Shown here one piece after another: positions 1 through 6,816 of a stretch of 15,925 bases of DNA. Each line of letters opens with the position of its first letter. Position 1 is the stretch's first letter. This stretch comes from SFTJ01 sp051871555. Lineage in GTDB: Bacteria > Bacteroidota > Bacteroidia > Bacteroidales > Muribaculaceae. The notes under the pieces are model-generated. The model worked only from the letters and a program-made list of their open reading frames with translations. It did not search any database and was not told the DNA's origin. Location of the stretch: the NCBI GenBank assembly GCA_051871555.1, contig JBJECZ010000181.1, positions 1 to 15,925 on the forward strand. The letters run 5' to 3'. The position numbers and the translations under genes were made by a program.

Positions 1-170
1 TCTTTCAACACACCGCCATATATCATGGCTCCCACACGGCCATTGCCCACAGGCAAAGCGTGATTCCAATCCTTCGCCGGCTTGTCGTACCACATCGTCA
101 GGTCGCCGCCCCACGCGTATAGGGGTAACGCAACAAGCAGACAAAGCAACTTCGTGATAGATACTTTCAT
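1..170 (-). CDS. GH95-type glycoside hydrolase (probable alpha-L-fucosidase), N-terminal fragment
   Basis: Reading leftwards from the ATG at 168-170, 56 codons stay open to the window edge, so only the N-terminus is present. Residues 1 to about 20 form a signal peptide (MKVSITK, then a hydrophobic LLCLLVALPLYA core). What follows, LTMWYDKPAKDWNHALPVGN and then GRVGAMIYGG, is the typical opening of the GH95 N-terminal domain (W-Y-x-x-P-A-x-x-W, then A-L-P-x-G-N-G-R-x-G-A-M). GH95 enzymes usually remove alpha-1,2-linked fucose or galactose from host or plant glycans; in Bacteroidales they are exported to the periplasm or surface. The catalytic domain lies outside the window, so substrate cannot be judged. 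I found no consensus promoter upstream. The family call is from recognised motifs only and is fairly secure for so short a piece. Confidence 0.8.
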   Translation of the reverse strand, partial: MKVSITKLLCLLVALPLYAWGGDLTMWYDKPAKDWNHALPVGNGRVGAMIYGGVLK

Positions 171-595
171 AAATTTTTACTATTTCACAACAATTATAAA
201 AACACTGCATATATCAGTGACGTTTTCATACCAGATTCTCGCTTATCTTGGCACTTGCTAATGCTAAGTCTGAGAGAAATCGCAAATTACTGGTATAAAG
301 ATAGTCATAAAATCTGATAAACTCGCCCTTGTGGCAAACAAATATGCCTTTATTGCATGTAATAGCTGGGAAAATATGACAAATTGACTAATATGTGCAA
401 CAAATACTGCCAAAATTGCTGTGTAGATGCGATATTTTGACGCATCGTTAGGGTTTTTCGCTTGTGGCATATAAATTGAAATATATTATAGTGAAAAGCT
501 CATTGAGCGGAGCGCTTGAAACCGCTACCGGCAAGAGCAATTCAAAAGGCAAATAATGAAAATATAAACATTTAAAAACATAGGAGACAATAATT
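171..595. other. Divergent intergenic region between GH95 and hsp20, no convincing gene
   Basis: This 425-base, AT-rich stretch separates two divergently transcribed genes. The only sizeable open frame (264-470, minus, 68 codons) has no recognisable motif and no start signal, and I do not consider it a gene. Small inverted repeats are visible: GATGCG/CGCATC at 426-431 and 441-446, AGCGG/CCGCT at 506-510 and 522-526, and the widely spaced ATACCAG/CTGGTAT at 228-234 and 290-296. I found no TAnnTTTG promoter on either strand, so hsp20 may use a non-housekeeping signal. No CIRCE element (TTAGCACTC-N9-GAGTGCTAA) is present. Confidence 0.6.
582..587 (+). promoter_or_regulatory. Shine-Dalgarno-like site of hsp20
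   Basis: AGGAGA lies eight bases before the ATG at 596. It matches the anti-Shine-Dalgarno end of 16S rRNA well and fixes the start. The other genes in the window have only A/T-rich leaders with no such site, as is usual in Bacteroidetes. Confidence 0.6.
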
Positions 596-1036
596 ATGTT
601 GACAATTAGAAGAAATCAGGAATGGTTGCCAAGCGTGTTTAATGAAATTCTTGGTAATAACTTTTTTGAACATGCAGCAGTGAGCGCAACGTCGCCTGCA
701 GTGAATGTGATTGAAAAGCAACAAGAATACATTGTTGAAGTGGCTGCACCGGGCATGACAAAAGACGATTTCAAAGTGAATATCGACGAGGACGACAATT
801 TGGTTGTTGCCTTGGAGAAAGAAACCAGTGCCAACAACGACAAGTCGGCTGAGCGGATGCACTATCTGCGTCGCGAGTTTGCCTACACTCGTTTCCGTCA
901 GGCAATGATTTTGCCAGAAGATGTCGACAAAGAAGCAATTTCGGCAAAGGTTGAGAATGGTGTGCTCACTGTAGTGCTTCCTAAGCTCAAACCACAAGAA
1001 GTGAAGAAAACCAACCGCCTGATTGACATTCAGTAA
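596..1036 (+). CDS. Small heat-shock protein, Hsp20/alpha-crystallin family
   Basis: A 146-residue cytoplasmic ATP-independent holdase chaperone that would bind unfolding proteins and keep them soluble for refolding by DnaK and ClpB. The alpha-crystallin domain spans about residues 36-140. It opens with PAVNVIEKQQEYIVEVAAPG, continues with the strand RREFAYTRFRQAMILPEDVD, and ends with the family signature ISAKVENGVLTVVLPK. The short C-terminal tail carries L-I-D-I near the end, resembling the I-x-I/V motif that docks between subunits. Length is normal for bacterial Hsp20. The ATG at 596 is chosen because a good AGGAGA site precedes it. The gene stands alone: GH95 diverges from it and an intrinsic terminator follows about 115 bases after the stop. 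Stress induction is likely from the family, but no known operator was seen. It is not specifically tied to the glycan genes. Confidence 0.95.
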   Translation: MLTIRRNQEWLPSVFNEILGNNFFEHAAVSATSPAVNVIEKQQEYIVEVAAPGMTKDDFKVNIDEDDNLVVALEKETSANNDKSAERMHYLRREFAYTRFRQAMILPEDVDKEAISAKVENGVLTVVLPKLKPQEVKKTNRLIDIQ

Positions 1037-1150
1037 ATTAGCATTGATGTCATAACCTTTGCGGCACCATGTAAGAGGTGCTCTGCAATAGGGCTAAAAG
1101 GGCTTCGAATATTTTGTGACATTATTATATGATGATTAGTTATTAGCTGG

Positions 1151-1187
1151 GCCGCTTGCACCAAACAGGTGTGGGCGGCTTTTGTTT
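1151..1187 (+). terminator. Intrinsic terminator downstream of hsp20
   Basis: A 12-bp stem (GCCGCTTGCACC at 1151-1162 with GGTGTGGGCGGC at 1168-1179, three G-U wobbles in the middle) closes a 5-base loop and is followed by TTTTGTTT. Its orientation and position fit the end of the hsp20 transcript. Confidence 0.8.
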
Positions 1188-1208
1188 ATGAAAATCTTTT
1201 CCGACTGA

Positions 1209-1240
1209 ATTTTATGTTCGCATTATTGTGTTTATCTTTG
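1209..1240 (+). promoter_or_regulatory. Probable promoter of the GH20 gene
   Basis: TATCTTTG at 1233-1240 matches the Bacteroidetes -7 element TAnnTTTG exactly. The -33 region about 20 bases upstream (ATTTTATG, 1209-1216) is T-rich but lacks a clean TTTG. Transcription would start near 1247, leaving a leader of roughly 37 bases before the ATG at 1284. Confidence 0.55.
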
Positions 1241-1283
1241 CATAAATAATATAAACCATTACAAAAAACTAAAAACAAAAGAA

Positions 1284-3299
1284 ATGAATAAGTCGAAGAA
1301 ACTTGTAATTGCTGTTTTGTGTGTGTTGTGTGCGGGCGTGAACTGCATGCAGGCGGCTAACAGCAAGCCTTTTGTGATTCCGGAGATTGAATCGTGGACT
1401 GCCGGTGAAGGCAGCGTGAGCCTGTCGGGCAGAATTGTTGTGAAAAGTGAAAAACTTCGCGCTGTGGCTGCTGCCCTTGCCGATGACTATCGCACCATGT
1501 TCGGGCGCGAGATGGTGGTGGCTAAGGGTAAGGCTAAAACAGGCGATGTGGTTTTGCAACTCTCAAAGGATAAGACACTCGGCAGCGAGGGCTACCGAAT
1601 GACGGTGGGCGAAAACGTCACTATCGCTGCGTCGACGTCAACCGGGGCTTATTGGGCTACAAGAACTTTGCTGCAAATCAGCGAGCAGACCGCCAGCCAT
1701 GAGCTGCCGTGCGGCGAAATTGTCGACAAACCGCAATATGCTTTGCGTGGTTTTATGATTGACTGCGGCAGAAAATATATTCCAATGTCGTATCTGCGCA
1801 ATCTGGTGAAAGTGATGGCTTACTATAAGATGAATGCTTTGCAGATTCACTTGAATGACAATGGCTTCCGCCAATTCTTCGGCAATGATTGGATGCAGAC
1901 CTATTCGGCATTCCGCTTAGAGTGCGACACATATCCCGGCTTGACTGCCAAAGACGGACATTATACAAAGAAAGAGTTTGTTGAGCTTCAGAAGCTCGGC
2001 GAGGCATGCGGTGTGGAAATCATTCCTGAGATTGATGCTCCGGCTCATTCGCTGGCATTCACGCAATATCGCCCGGAATTGGGTAGCAAGGAGTATGGCA
2101 TGGACCATCTCGACCTTTTCAACCCTGCCACTTACACCTTCATGGATAATCTCTACAAGGAGTATCTTCAGGGCAAAGAGCCGGTGTTCCGAGGCAAACG
2201 TGTGCACATCGGCACCGATGAATATTCCAACGCCAAGCGTGAGGTGGTTGAGAAATTCCGTGAGTTCACCGACCACTATATCCGATTGGTGGAAAGCTAC
2301 GGCAAGCAAGCTGTGCTGTGGGGTGCGCTCACTCATGCCAAGGGCGATACCCATGTGAAGAGCGATGGCGTGCTGATGGATTGCTGGTATAACGGCTATG
2401 CCGACCCGCGCGAGATGAAGCGCCAGGGCTATAAATTGGTGAGCATACCCGACGGATTGGTGTATATAGTGCCTGCTGCCGGATATTATTACGACTATCT
2501 GAATTGCAAATATCTTTATGAAAAATGGACCCCGGCGGTGATTGGCCGTGAAATTTTCGATGAAAACGACCCAGCCATCGAGGGAGGTATGTTTGCAGTG
2601 TGGAACGACCATGTGGGCAACGGCATCACGGTGAAAGATATTCATCATCGCGTGTTTCCGGCATTGCAGACGCTGTCGGCAAAATGCTGGGCTGGCATAA
2701 ATGTGAGCGTGAAGTATGACGAGTTCGACAGGCTGCGCTGTGAGCTCAGCGAGGCACCGGGTGTGAACGAACTTGCTCGACATGGCAAGAAAGGCGATGT
2801 GGTGGTTGCCGAGCGCCCGCTTGCTGCCGGAGCACAGTTGCCCATTGAGGAGATTGGCTACGACTATTCGGTAAGCTTTGTGATTGAAGGCGCTGAGGAA
2901 CAGCGTGGCACCGAGCTGTTGCGTTCGGCAAATGCGGTGTTCTATTTGTCCGACCCCGAAAGCGGCCGTTTGGGATTTGAGCGCGAAGGCTATCGCAACA
3001 CATTCAACTACAGCGTTGAAAAAGGCAAAAAGGTTATGCTCACCATCGAAGGCACCAATCGTGCTACTCGTTTGCTGGTCGACGGCAAGCTGCGCGAGGA
3101 ATTGACTGCCAAGCCGCTGTATGTGGTGAACGAGGGCGTGCGTGCCCATAATATGGTGGAGGGCACTTTGTCGCATGAGCCTGTGCTCTACGACCCAAAG
3201 GCGCGCATCAACCTACAGCGCACGTTGGTGTTCCCGCTGCGCCGTGCCGGCAATTTCAATAGCACAATCACCAACTTTAAAGTGACGGTGGTGAAATAG
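1284..3299 (+). CDS. Secreted GH20 beta-N-acetylhexosaminidase-like enzyme with C-terminal LamG-like domain
   Basis: A 671-residue exported glycosidase. Residues 1 to about 24 are a signal peptide ending M-Q-A. A GH20 N-terminal domain (about 28-150) precedes the catalytic barrel (about 151-500), which opens with YALRGFMIDCGRKYIP and Y-K-M-N-A-L-Q-I-H-L-N-D. The acid/base pair is D312-E313 in V-H-I-G-T-D-E-Y; this family uses substrate-assisted catalysis in which the substrate N-acetyl group is held by the residue before the Glu. D-A-P-A-H-S at 251-256 and A-V-W-N-D-H near 435 are further active-site motifs. From about residue 515 the protein looks like a concanavalin/laminin-G fold. Family knowledge: such enzymes release terminal GlcNAc or GalNAc, and some release lacto-N-biose from host glycans. 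G-T-D-E replaces the commoner G-G/A-D-E, and the long C-terminal domain recalls lacto-N-biosidase-like members; exact substrate is unproven. It has its own promoter and is not in an operon. Confidence 0.88.
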   Translation: MNKSKKLVIAVLCVLCAGVNCMQAANSKPFVIPEIESWTAGEGSVSLSGRIVVKSEKLRAVAAALADDYRTMFGREMVVAKGKAKTGDVVLQLSKDKTLGSEGYRMTVGENVTIAASTSTGAYWATRTLLQISEQTASHELPCGEIVDKPQYALRGFMIDCGRKYIPMSYLRNLVKVMAYYKMNALQIHLNDNGFRQFFGNDWMQTYSAFRLECDTYPGLTAKDGHYTKKEFVELQKLGEACGVEIIPEIDAPAHSLAFTQYRPELGSKEYGMDHLDLFNPATYTFMDNLYKEYLQGKEPVFRGKRVHIGTDEYSNAKREVVEKFREFTDHYIRLVESYGKQAVLWGALTHAKGDTHVKSDGVLMDCWYNGYADPREMKRQGYKLVSIPDGLVYIVPAAGYYYDYLNCKYLYEKWTPAVIGREIFDENDPAIEGGMFAVWNDHVGNGITVKDIHHRVFPALQTLSAKCWAGINVSVKYDEFDRLRCELSEAPGVNELARHGKKGDVVVAERPLAAGAQLPIEEIGYDYSVSFVIEGAEEQRGTELLRSANAVFYLSDPESGRLGFEREGYRNTFNYSVEKGKKVMLTIEGTNRATRLLVDGKLREELTAKPLYVVNEGVRAHNMVEGTLSHEPVLYDPKARINLQRTLVFPLRRAGNFNSTITNFKVTVVK

Positions 3300-3302
3300 C
3301 TT

Positions 3303-3358
3303 GCTGATGGCACAAAGGTGACACTAATCATAGCTTTTTTTTGACTTTTTCAAAAAAA
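3303..3358 (+). other. T-tract and A/T hairpin after the GH20 stop, possible transcript end
   Basis: A run of eight T (3335-3342) follows a weak imperfect stem (GCTGAT at 3303-3308 with ATCATAGC at 3327-3334). The T-run itself folds with the A-run at 3352-3358 into a 9-bp A/T-rich hairpin with loop CTTTT. This may end the GH20 transcript, but the stem is too weak for a confident terminator call. Confidence 0.35.
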
Positions 3359-3371
3359 CAGGTGCTAAAAT

Positions 3372-3403
3372 TTTGAAATATCAAGATAAGTGTGTTATCT
3401 TTG
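3372..3403 (+). promoter_or_regulatory. Promoter of tRNA-Ala
   Basis: TTTG at 3372-3375, then 20 bases, then TATCTTTG at 3396-3403: a full match to the Bacteroidetes housekeeping promoter TTTG-N19/20-TAnnTTTG. Initiation would fall near 3410, about eight bases before the mature tRNA 5' end. Confidence 0.75.
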
Positions 3404-3417
3404 TGCCATTAAAAAAC

Positions 3418-3490
3418 GGGGTATTAGCTCATCTGGTAGAGCGCAACACTGGCAGTGTTGAGGTAAGCGGTTCGAGTCCGCTATGCTCCA
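3418..3490 (+). tRNA. tRNA-Ala (anticodon GGC)
   Basis: A complete 73-base cloverleaf. The acceptor stem is GGGGTAT with ATGCTCC and includes a G3-U70 wobble, the identity element for alanine. The D-arm is GCTC/GAGC. The anticodon arm is CAACA/TGTTG around loop CTGGCAG, so the anticodon is GGC, reading GCC and GCU. The T-arm is AGCGG/CCGCT with loop TTCGAGT. The discriminator is A3490. The following bases are CAA, so the 3' CCA is not encoded and must be added after transcription. The gene has its own promoter and terminator. Confidence 0.97.
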
Positions 3491-3502
3491 CAAAAATAAT
3501 TT

Positions 3503-3530
3503 AGGGAGACGAATTTCGCCTCCCTTTTTT
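3503..3530 (+). terminator. Intrinsic terminator after tRNA-Ala
   Basis: AGGGAG-A-CG at 3503-3511 pairs with CG-C-CTCCCT at 3517-3525 (one A-C mismatch) around loop AATTT, followed by a run of T to 3530. It lies 12 bases after the tRNA. On the minus strand it may also help end the TraB-family transcript, whose stop codon is at 3547. Confidence 0.8.
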
Positions 3531-3546
3531 GTTGTTACATATTGTG

Positions 3547-4446
3547 TCATTTCACCGGTTGCACCGAGTAGCCGGCTTTTTGCAGAAGGTCGATAAGACC
3601 TTTTTCGCCGGGCAGGTGACCTGCACCAACCACCACGAGAATCGATTTCGTAGGCATTAGTTCTTGCAGTTTCTTTGCCCAAACGGCGTTGCGGTTGTAG
3701 ATGAGTTCGTCCATGTTGCGTTGCTTTTTCCATTCAGGCTCATCGCTTTCGCATTGCTCCTTCATTATTGCCTCATATACAGCATTAAGGTCTTGTGCTT
3801 TGTAGGCATTAGCCAATTCGATGCCCGCTGCTTTGGCGCTGTCGAGTTTAGCCAAAGTGCGAGAGAGCGATTCGGCTTGCTCTTTGATGGGTTTGCCGTA
3901 AAGCAAGTTTAGCTGAAATTCTGTGGTTTCAAAGCCGCCAAGTTCTTTGCCGAGTTGCGTGGCTTTGCCTTGAATTGCAAAATCGATTTGCTCCATCGGG
4001 TTGAAGCCAGGGAAGCTTTCCATGAGCATAATCAGGGCAAGCTGTGTTGATACATAGGCTGGTTTTAGAGTCTCGAGTTGAGATATGCTAACCATGCCTT
4101 GAGTGGCAGCGCGGAACAGCGAATCGGTCTTGGCAAGTGTGGCAGGGTCAATCACTTTGCTCAGGGTGCTGTCGGCAGGCGCCATAATTGCAGCCATCAT
4201 AGCCTGTTGTGCATTGGCGATGTCGGCTTTCTCAATTTCGCCATAAACGGCATCGCAGTTGGCGAGGGCATCGTTGAATCCCGGAATGCTGTCGGTCATT
4301 TTCACTGTTGCCACATGGCAGGTGCCAAACAGGTAGCTTGGTTTTGAGAGTCCGTTGCCCGACACTTTCCATAGCAGTTGTGCCGAGGCTGTGCCAAACA
4401 ATGACAATGTGGCGACAAGGACTGATTGTATAAAACGATTGTTCAT
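3547..4446 (-). CDS. Secreted TraB/GumN-family protein
   Basis: I start this 299-residue protein at the ATG at 4446, not at the longer in-frame start at 4530. The shorter form begins with a clean signal peptide (MNNRFIQ, hydrophobic core, cleavage after A-S-A at residue 22). A consensus promoter and the PUL terminator both lie inside the extension. The mature part carries the two TraB/PrgY/GumN motifs: Y-L-F-G-T-C-H-V near residue 44 and V-V-G-A-G-H-L-P-G-E-K-G-L near residue 277. In this family the paired G-T-x-H and G-x-x-H motifs are thought to form a metal-dependent protease-like site; most bacterial members have no proven role. Both conserved histidines are present (H44, H277). Expected location is the periplasm. 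It lies directly behind the PUL on the same strand but is separated by a terminator and has its own promoter, so it is probably independent. Confidence 0.87.
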   Translation of the reverse strand: MNNRFIQSVLVATLSLFGTASAQLLWKVSGNGLSKPSYLFGTCHVATVKMTDSIPGFNDALANCDAVYGEIEKADIANAQQAMMAAIMAPADSTLSKVIDPATLAKTDSLFRAATQGMVSISQLETLKPAYVSTQLALIMLMESFPGFNPMEQIDFAIQGKATQLGKELGGFETTEFQLNLLYGKPIKEQAESLSRTLAKLDSAKAAGIELANAYKAQDLNAVYEAIMKEQCESDEPEWKKQRNMDELIYNRNAVWAKKLQELMPTKSILVVVGAGHLPGEKGLIDLLQKAGYSVQPVK

Positions 4447-4472
4447 GATTGTTTTGGTAATTTGTACTGATG

Positions 4473-4504
4473 CAAAAATAGCAAATAGTAGCTGTAAATG
4501 CAAA
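4473..4504 (-). promoter_or_regulatory. Promoter of the TraB/GumN gene
   Basis: On the minus strand TTTG (4501-4504) is followed after 20 bases by TATTTTTG (4473-4480), a full Bacteroidetes consensus. Transcription would start near 4466, about 20 bases before the ATG at 4446. This supports the short start of the gene. Confidence 0.75.
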
Positions 4505-4515
4505 ATGTTAGGCAC

Positions 4516-4554
4516 AAATAAAATAAGCACGTCAACTTTAGGTGTTGGCGTGCC
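4516..4554 (-). terminator. Intrinsic terminator of the five-gene PUL
   Basis: On the minus strand, GCACG-C-CAAC pairs with GTTG-A-CGTGC around a 7-base loop (4527-4553; one C-A mismatch), followed by the T-rich TTATTTTATTT. It lies about 60 bases behind the stop of the last PUL gene at 4613. Confidence 0.72.
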
Positions 4555-4612
4555 TTCATTAAATTAAGTGTAACTCTATGATTGTTATGCTATCACGGCA
4601 TGAAATGTTGTT

Positions 4613-5611
4613 TTATTGGTAGAGTCGAACTTCTGATACGCATGGATAGTTGTAATCTTGACCATATCCAACCGACCATACAGTTTCGTAGAACACAAAT
4701 TTGATGTAATTGCAAGTTATACCGGCATAGAACACAAACGGCACTTCAAGCGACCTGCTGTTTGGAGTGATTGATGATGTGTACATTCCACCGGTTTGGC
4801 TTGTCCAGTTCTCGCCGTCGTCGCTGGTGAATATTTCCACCACCTTCGGTGCATAGCCGGTGCTTCTGCTATACGCAAGGAAGCTGATGGCGCTCACTGT
4901 TTGAGGAGAGCTGAATTGGAATACTGCTTCATCATACCAACCTGCTTGGTTAGTGTTTCCGTCGATGAGATCGGAAGCATCGTAGTCGCCCGAAGTGGCT
5001 GTGATTCCGTCAGTGGCAATTTGTGTAAGTTCGGCAAGGTCGGCGCTCGATTGGCTCTTGATGTTGGTGAAAGTCTTATTTACAACAACATAATAGGCAT
5101 TGTTGTTCTGCCCAGCCGAGAAATTGCCCGAAGAACTTTTAATTGACAATGCTGCAACGCCTTTTGCACCAAGCGAAGAAATGACGTCGTTGTTTGGCAC
5201 AACAATTTCAACCGGGGTAGATGATACCTGCTTGCCCGCAGGAATGGTCACTGTGCTGTTGCTGATTTGCAGGGCACCTGTTGGCAACACTTCGGCGTTG
5301 TTGTCATAGGCAGCTGCCAATTCAGCATTTTCGTCTACTGTAACTGTAACGTCGGTGTCGACAGGCTTAGTCAGGCGAACGTAAAACGAAATGGTTTCGT
5401 CGGGGATAACCATCGATACAGGAGTCTGAATGATGTTCACGTTAGCGGTATTGCCGGGTGAGGCAGTCTCGTTGATGTAGACTTTGGCGTCGTAGTTCTC
5501 TTTTTCGGTGGGGTAGAGAGTATCGCCCACTTCGGGTTCATCCTGGCAAGCCGTTAACACGGGAAGCAAGGCGACCATAAGAATTAATGATTTCTTTATG
5601 ATTGATTTCAT
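4613..5611 (-). CDS. Surface glycan-binding lipoprotein, DUF1735 plus F5/8 type C (CBM32-like) domain
   Basis: Last gene of the PUL, 332 residues. The signal peptide ends in the lipobox V-L-T-A-C, with lipid attachment at C22; the following Q-D-E-P acidic stretch suggests surface export in Bacteroidetes. Residues about 45-160 form a DUF1735 (BT_3987-like N-terminal) domain: T-I-S-F-Y-V-R-L near 73 and A-A-A-Y-D-N-N-A-E-V-L-P near 99-110 are typical. Residues about 200-332 form a discoidin/F5-8C jelly roll: A-S-D-L-I-D-G-N near 212, the strand V-V-E-I-F-T-S-D-D-G-E-N-W, and a C-terminal V-S-E-V-R-L-Y, all hallmarks of CBM32-like modules that bind galactose, GlcNAc or related sugars. No enzyme motif is present. 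By position it is a SusE/F-like binding protein that holds glycan next to the GH18 enzyme and SusCD. It starts 24 bases after the previous stop. Confidence 0.85.
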   Translation of the reverse strand: MKSIIKKSLILMVALLPVLTACQDEPEVGDTLYPTEKENYDAKVYINETASPGNTANVNIIQTPVSMVIPDETISFYVRLTKPVDTDVTVTVDENAELAAAYDNNAEVLPTGALQISNSTVTIPAGKQVSSTPVEIVVPNNDVISSLGAKGVAALSIKSSSGNFSAGQNNNAYYVVVNKTFTNIKSQSSADLAELTQIATDGITATSGDYDASDLIDGNTNQAGWYDEAVFQFSSPQTVSAISFLAYSRSTGYAPKVVEIFTSDDGENWTSQTGGMYTSSITPNSRSLEVPFVFYAGITCNYIKFVFYETVWSVGYGQDYNYPCVSEVRLYQ

Positions 5612-5635
5612 AATGTTTAGCTATTAAAGATGATA

Positions 5636-6793
5636 TTATTTGCCATCGATGCGAACGTCTTGAATCCAAGTGTAGTTTACATCTGGGGTTGAGATGTCGT
5701 ACCCGTGGCCCGTAGCGTCAATGAAGGTGTTGCCCGAGCCTTCGTTGAACTTGAAGTAGAATACCAGTCCGTCGCTGGTAGGGTCGCACAGATACATGTT
5801 GTTCACAATCTCGTTTTGGGTGCGTGCCTTGCGCCAGAGGCGAAGTTCGCTCATCATGGTGTTGCCCAGGTGGTAGCCATTGTGGATATAAGTAGAGAAG
5901 CAGCTCATCGAGTTGCCGGTGCCTGGCAAATCCATTGAATTGTCGAGCACGCCATTCACATAGAAGTAGAGCTTGGTTCCGGTGCAAACGAGGGCGAGGT
6001 GATACCAGGTGTTGGTGTTGAAGAGCATTTGGCTGTTCATCTGCGAGCCTTGAGTCTTGATGTTGATGCGGTTGCCCTCGATAGGCGCGTCGCCGAATCG
6101 CATGTAGATTTCAGAACTTTCGGAGTATGCGCCAAAGAATGCTTGGTTGTTGCCCTGTCCAACAGCAGTTTTCAGTTGGTCTTTGTTGATGTTGAGCTCA
6201 ACGGTCCATTCTGGCAAGTCGACAGTCTGGTCGAGCTGGATTTCGCCGAAGTTGTTAGATGAGTTAAACACAACAACCGGCTGAATCACCACTTGGTCGA
6301 GCAAATACACCATCACGCTTCCCGATTGCAGCACGTTGGCTTTGCCATCGGTGTTTTCAAGACGAAATGCAAGGGCATATTTCTTGCCCGAGTTTTTCAT
6401 TTCTTCGTTGAGCGGGGATATGGTGATTGAAATCGGAGCCGACACTGAGGTGCCTTCGGTGATTGTAGCTTCGGTTGACGATAGGGTGAAGCAATTTTCG
6501 GGCAGTAAGGTGTAGGAGGTTTCGTTCTTTTTATTGTATTTTTCAAGAGCCGATTCGTCGTACACTAAGCGGTAGTTGCTTGTCACAGCAGCCTTGTCGG
6601 AAAGGCGCACGTTGATTGTAGCAGCCACCGGGTCGTTGCCAATGGTAATCTTTTGCGAAGAGTTGGCATCGGTGTTGGTCTGCAGAATGTATGCTTGGTT
6701 GGTGAGCTCGTCGTAAGCTGCATCGTTGCAAGCTGTGAGGGCAAACATGCCCATAAGCAGACTTCCTATAATATATTTCACTGAATTTCTCAT
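5636..6793 (-). CDS. Surface glycan-binding lipoprotein, DUF1735 plus LamG-like domain
   Basis: Fourth PUL gene, 385 residues. The lipobox A-L-T-A-C places lipidation at C22. A DUF1735 domain covers about residues 35-165, with the family pattern I-N-V-R-L-S-D near 60, S-A-L-E-K-Y-N near 81 and Y-T-L-L-P-E-N-C-F near 94. From about residue 172 to the end lies a concanavalin-like/laminin-G-3 domain: W-T-V-E-L-N-I, T-W-Y-H-L-A-L-V-C-T-G, L-Y-F-Y-V-N-G-V-L, S-E-L-R-L-W-R-K-A-R-T-Q-N-E-I and the closing F-N-E-G-S-G. These are carbohydrate-binding folds and no catalytic residues are evident. It probably acts as a second surface glycan-binding protein of the PUL. It shares its N-terminal architecture with the next gene but has a different binding module, so the two may recognise different parts of one glycan. 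It lies 23 bases behind the GH18 gene. Confidence 0.85.
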   Translation of the reverse strand: MRNSVKYIIGSLLMGMFALTACNDAAYDELTNQAYILQTNTDANSSQKITIGNDPVAATINVRLSDKAAVTSNYRLVYDESALEKYNKKNETSYTLLPENCFTLSSTEATITEGTSVSAPISITISPLNEEMKNSGKKYALAFRLENTDGKANVLQSGSVMVYLLDQVVIQPVVVFNSSNNFGEIQLDQTVDLPEWTVELNINKDQLKTAVGQGNNQAFFGAYSESSEIYMRFGDAPIEGNRINIKTQGSQMNSQMLFNTNTWYHLALVCTGTKLYFYVNGVLDNSMDLPGTGNSMSCFSTYIHNGYHLGNTMMSELRLWRKARTQNEIVNNMYLCDPTSDGLVFYFKFNEGSGNTFIDATGHGYDISTPDVNYTWIQDVRIDGK

Positions 6794-6816
6794 TTTAAAA
6801 AATCTGTTTTAAAGAA

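Noticed and set aside
264..470. 68-codon minus-strand frame between GH95 and hsp20
   Set aside because: No motif, no promoter or ribosome site; its hydrophobic character follows from AT-rich DNA.
1917..3176. 419-codon open frame on the minus strand
   Set aside because: It lies wholly inside the GH20 gene on the opposite strand and has no family motif; GH20 has intact catalytic motifs throughout. It is an antisense shadow.
3418..3490. tRNA-Ala as a phage or island attachment site
   Set aside because: No integrase gene and no repeat of the tRNA 3' end was seen in the window.
4447..4530. 28-residue N-terminal extension of the TraB/GumN protein
   Set aside because: The extension contains a consensus promoter and part of the PUL terminator, and the signal peptide begins at the internal Met at 4446.
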